Assembly (NCBI RefSeq): GCF_901709675.1
Contig: NC_051095.1
Span: forward strand, 9,143,956 to 9,207,955
DNA length: 64,000 nucleotides
Direction of reading: 5' to 3'
Origin: Syngnathus acus
Taxonomy: Eukaryota > Chordata > Actinopteri > Syngnathiformes > Syngnathidae
Part shown: positions 63,741 through 64,000 of the stretch, piece after piece
How positions within the stretch are numbered: the first letter of the stretch is position 1
How the letters are laid out: each line of letters begins with the position of its first letter
Translations under genes and position numbers: made by a program
Notes under the pieces: model-generated
Told to the model about the DNA's origin: nothing
Databases searched by the model: none
Seen by the model: only the letters and a program-made list of their open reading frames with translations

Positions 63741-64000
63741 AGTCCCAATGATCATCACACACGCCTGGGTGTGGTGAAATTTGTCCTCTGCATTTAACCC
63801 ATCCCCGTGTGATTTTGATCCATCCCCTGGGGGAGAGGGGAGCAGTAGCGGTGCCGCGCTCGGGAATCATTTAGTGATCTAGCCCCCCAATTCCAACCCG
63901 TAATGTTGAGTGCCAGGGAGGCAATGGGTCCCATTTTTATAGTCTTTGGTATGACCCGGCCAGGGTTTGAACCCACAACCTTCCAGTCTCAGGGCGGACA
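63741..64000 (-). mobile_element. Second tRNA-derived SINE family, cut by window end
   Basis: The reverse strand begins at the window edge with a tRNA-like region including a B box GGTTCAAACCC (plus-strand 63963-63973), then GACTATAAAAATGGGACCCA and CTGAGTGCC-type segments known from abundant fish repeats. The A box would lie beyond 64000. Confidence 0.65.

Noticed and set aside
63080-64000. fgf2 coding exon at the right edge
   Set aside because: No FGF-like sequence was read on the minus strand; the segment is nudt6 3' sequence and SINE pieces.

Overview
The window looks like nuclear DNA of a teleost fish. Its genes have many exons with GT-AG introns, it is rich in CA/GT, ATCT and AAAT microsatellites, and it carries fish-type tRNA-derived SINEs with GGAT tails and foldback DNA elements. 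The repeat set suggests a percomorph; I cannot name the species.

Only two protein-coding genes can be supported. afg2a (SPATA5; AAA+ ATPase of 60S ribosome maturation) is on the minus strand. Its first 15 coding exons lie between 57865 and 36119 and join in frame to 764 codons. nudt6 (Nudix hydrolase) is on the plus strand with five coding exons between 58325 and 63079, giving a complete 305-residue protein. The two genes are divergent and share a 459-bp start-to-start interval holding CRE, AP-1-like, CCAAT, E-box and ETS motifs, so it is probably a bidirectional promoter. This order matches the vertebrate SPATA5-NUDT6-FGF2 block. FGF2 would be expected just right of the window, convergent with nudt6, but none of its exons is visible here.

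Layout: 1-36118 holds no exon I can support. It is probably a very long distal afg2a intron, because the codons for roughly the last 110 residues (end of the D2 ATPase domain) were not found. This stretch is full of decayed tandem repeats: TTCAAA/TTAGGG-like arrays at 8.3, 31.4 and 32.8 kb, a long-period array at 10.2-11.3 kb, and units of about 152, 228 and 180 bp at 13.6, 16.4 and 24.3 kb. It also has long microsatellites and a young SINE at 34.3 kb. 36119-57865 is afg2a, with two large introns (6.0 and 4.6 kb) that contain SINE and foldback-element copies. 57866-58324 is the shared promoter. 58325-63079 is nudt6, with a SINE in intron 2 and a hAT-like element in intron 4. 63080-64000 is the nudt6 3' side, with a 48-bp SINE stub and a second SINE family cut by the window edge.

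The two genes are not known to act in one pathway: afg2a works on pre-60S particles, while nudt6 encodes a Nudix protein whose transcript is antisense to FGF2 in other vertebrates. I found no CRISPR array, operon or other prokaryotic feature. Nothing in the window is clearly an undescribed system; the most unusual material is the repeat architecture of the 36-kb left part.
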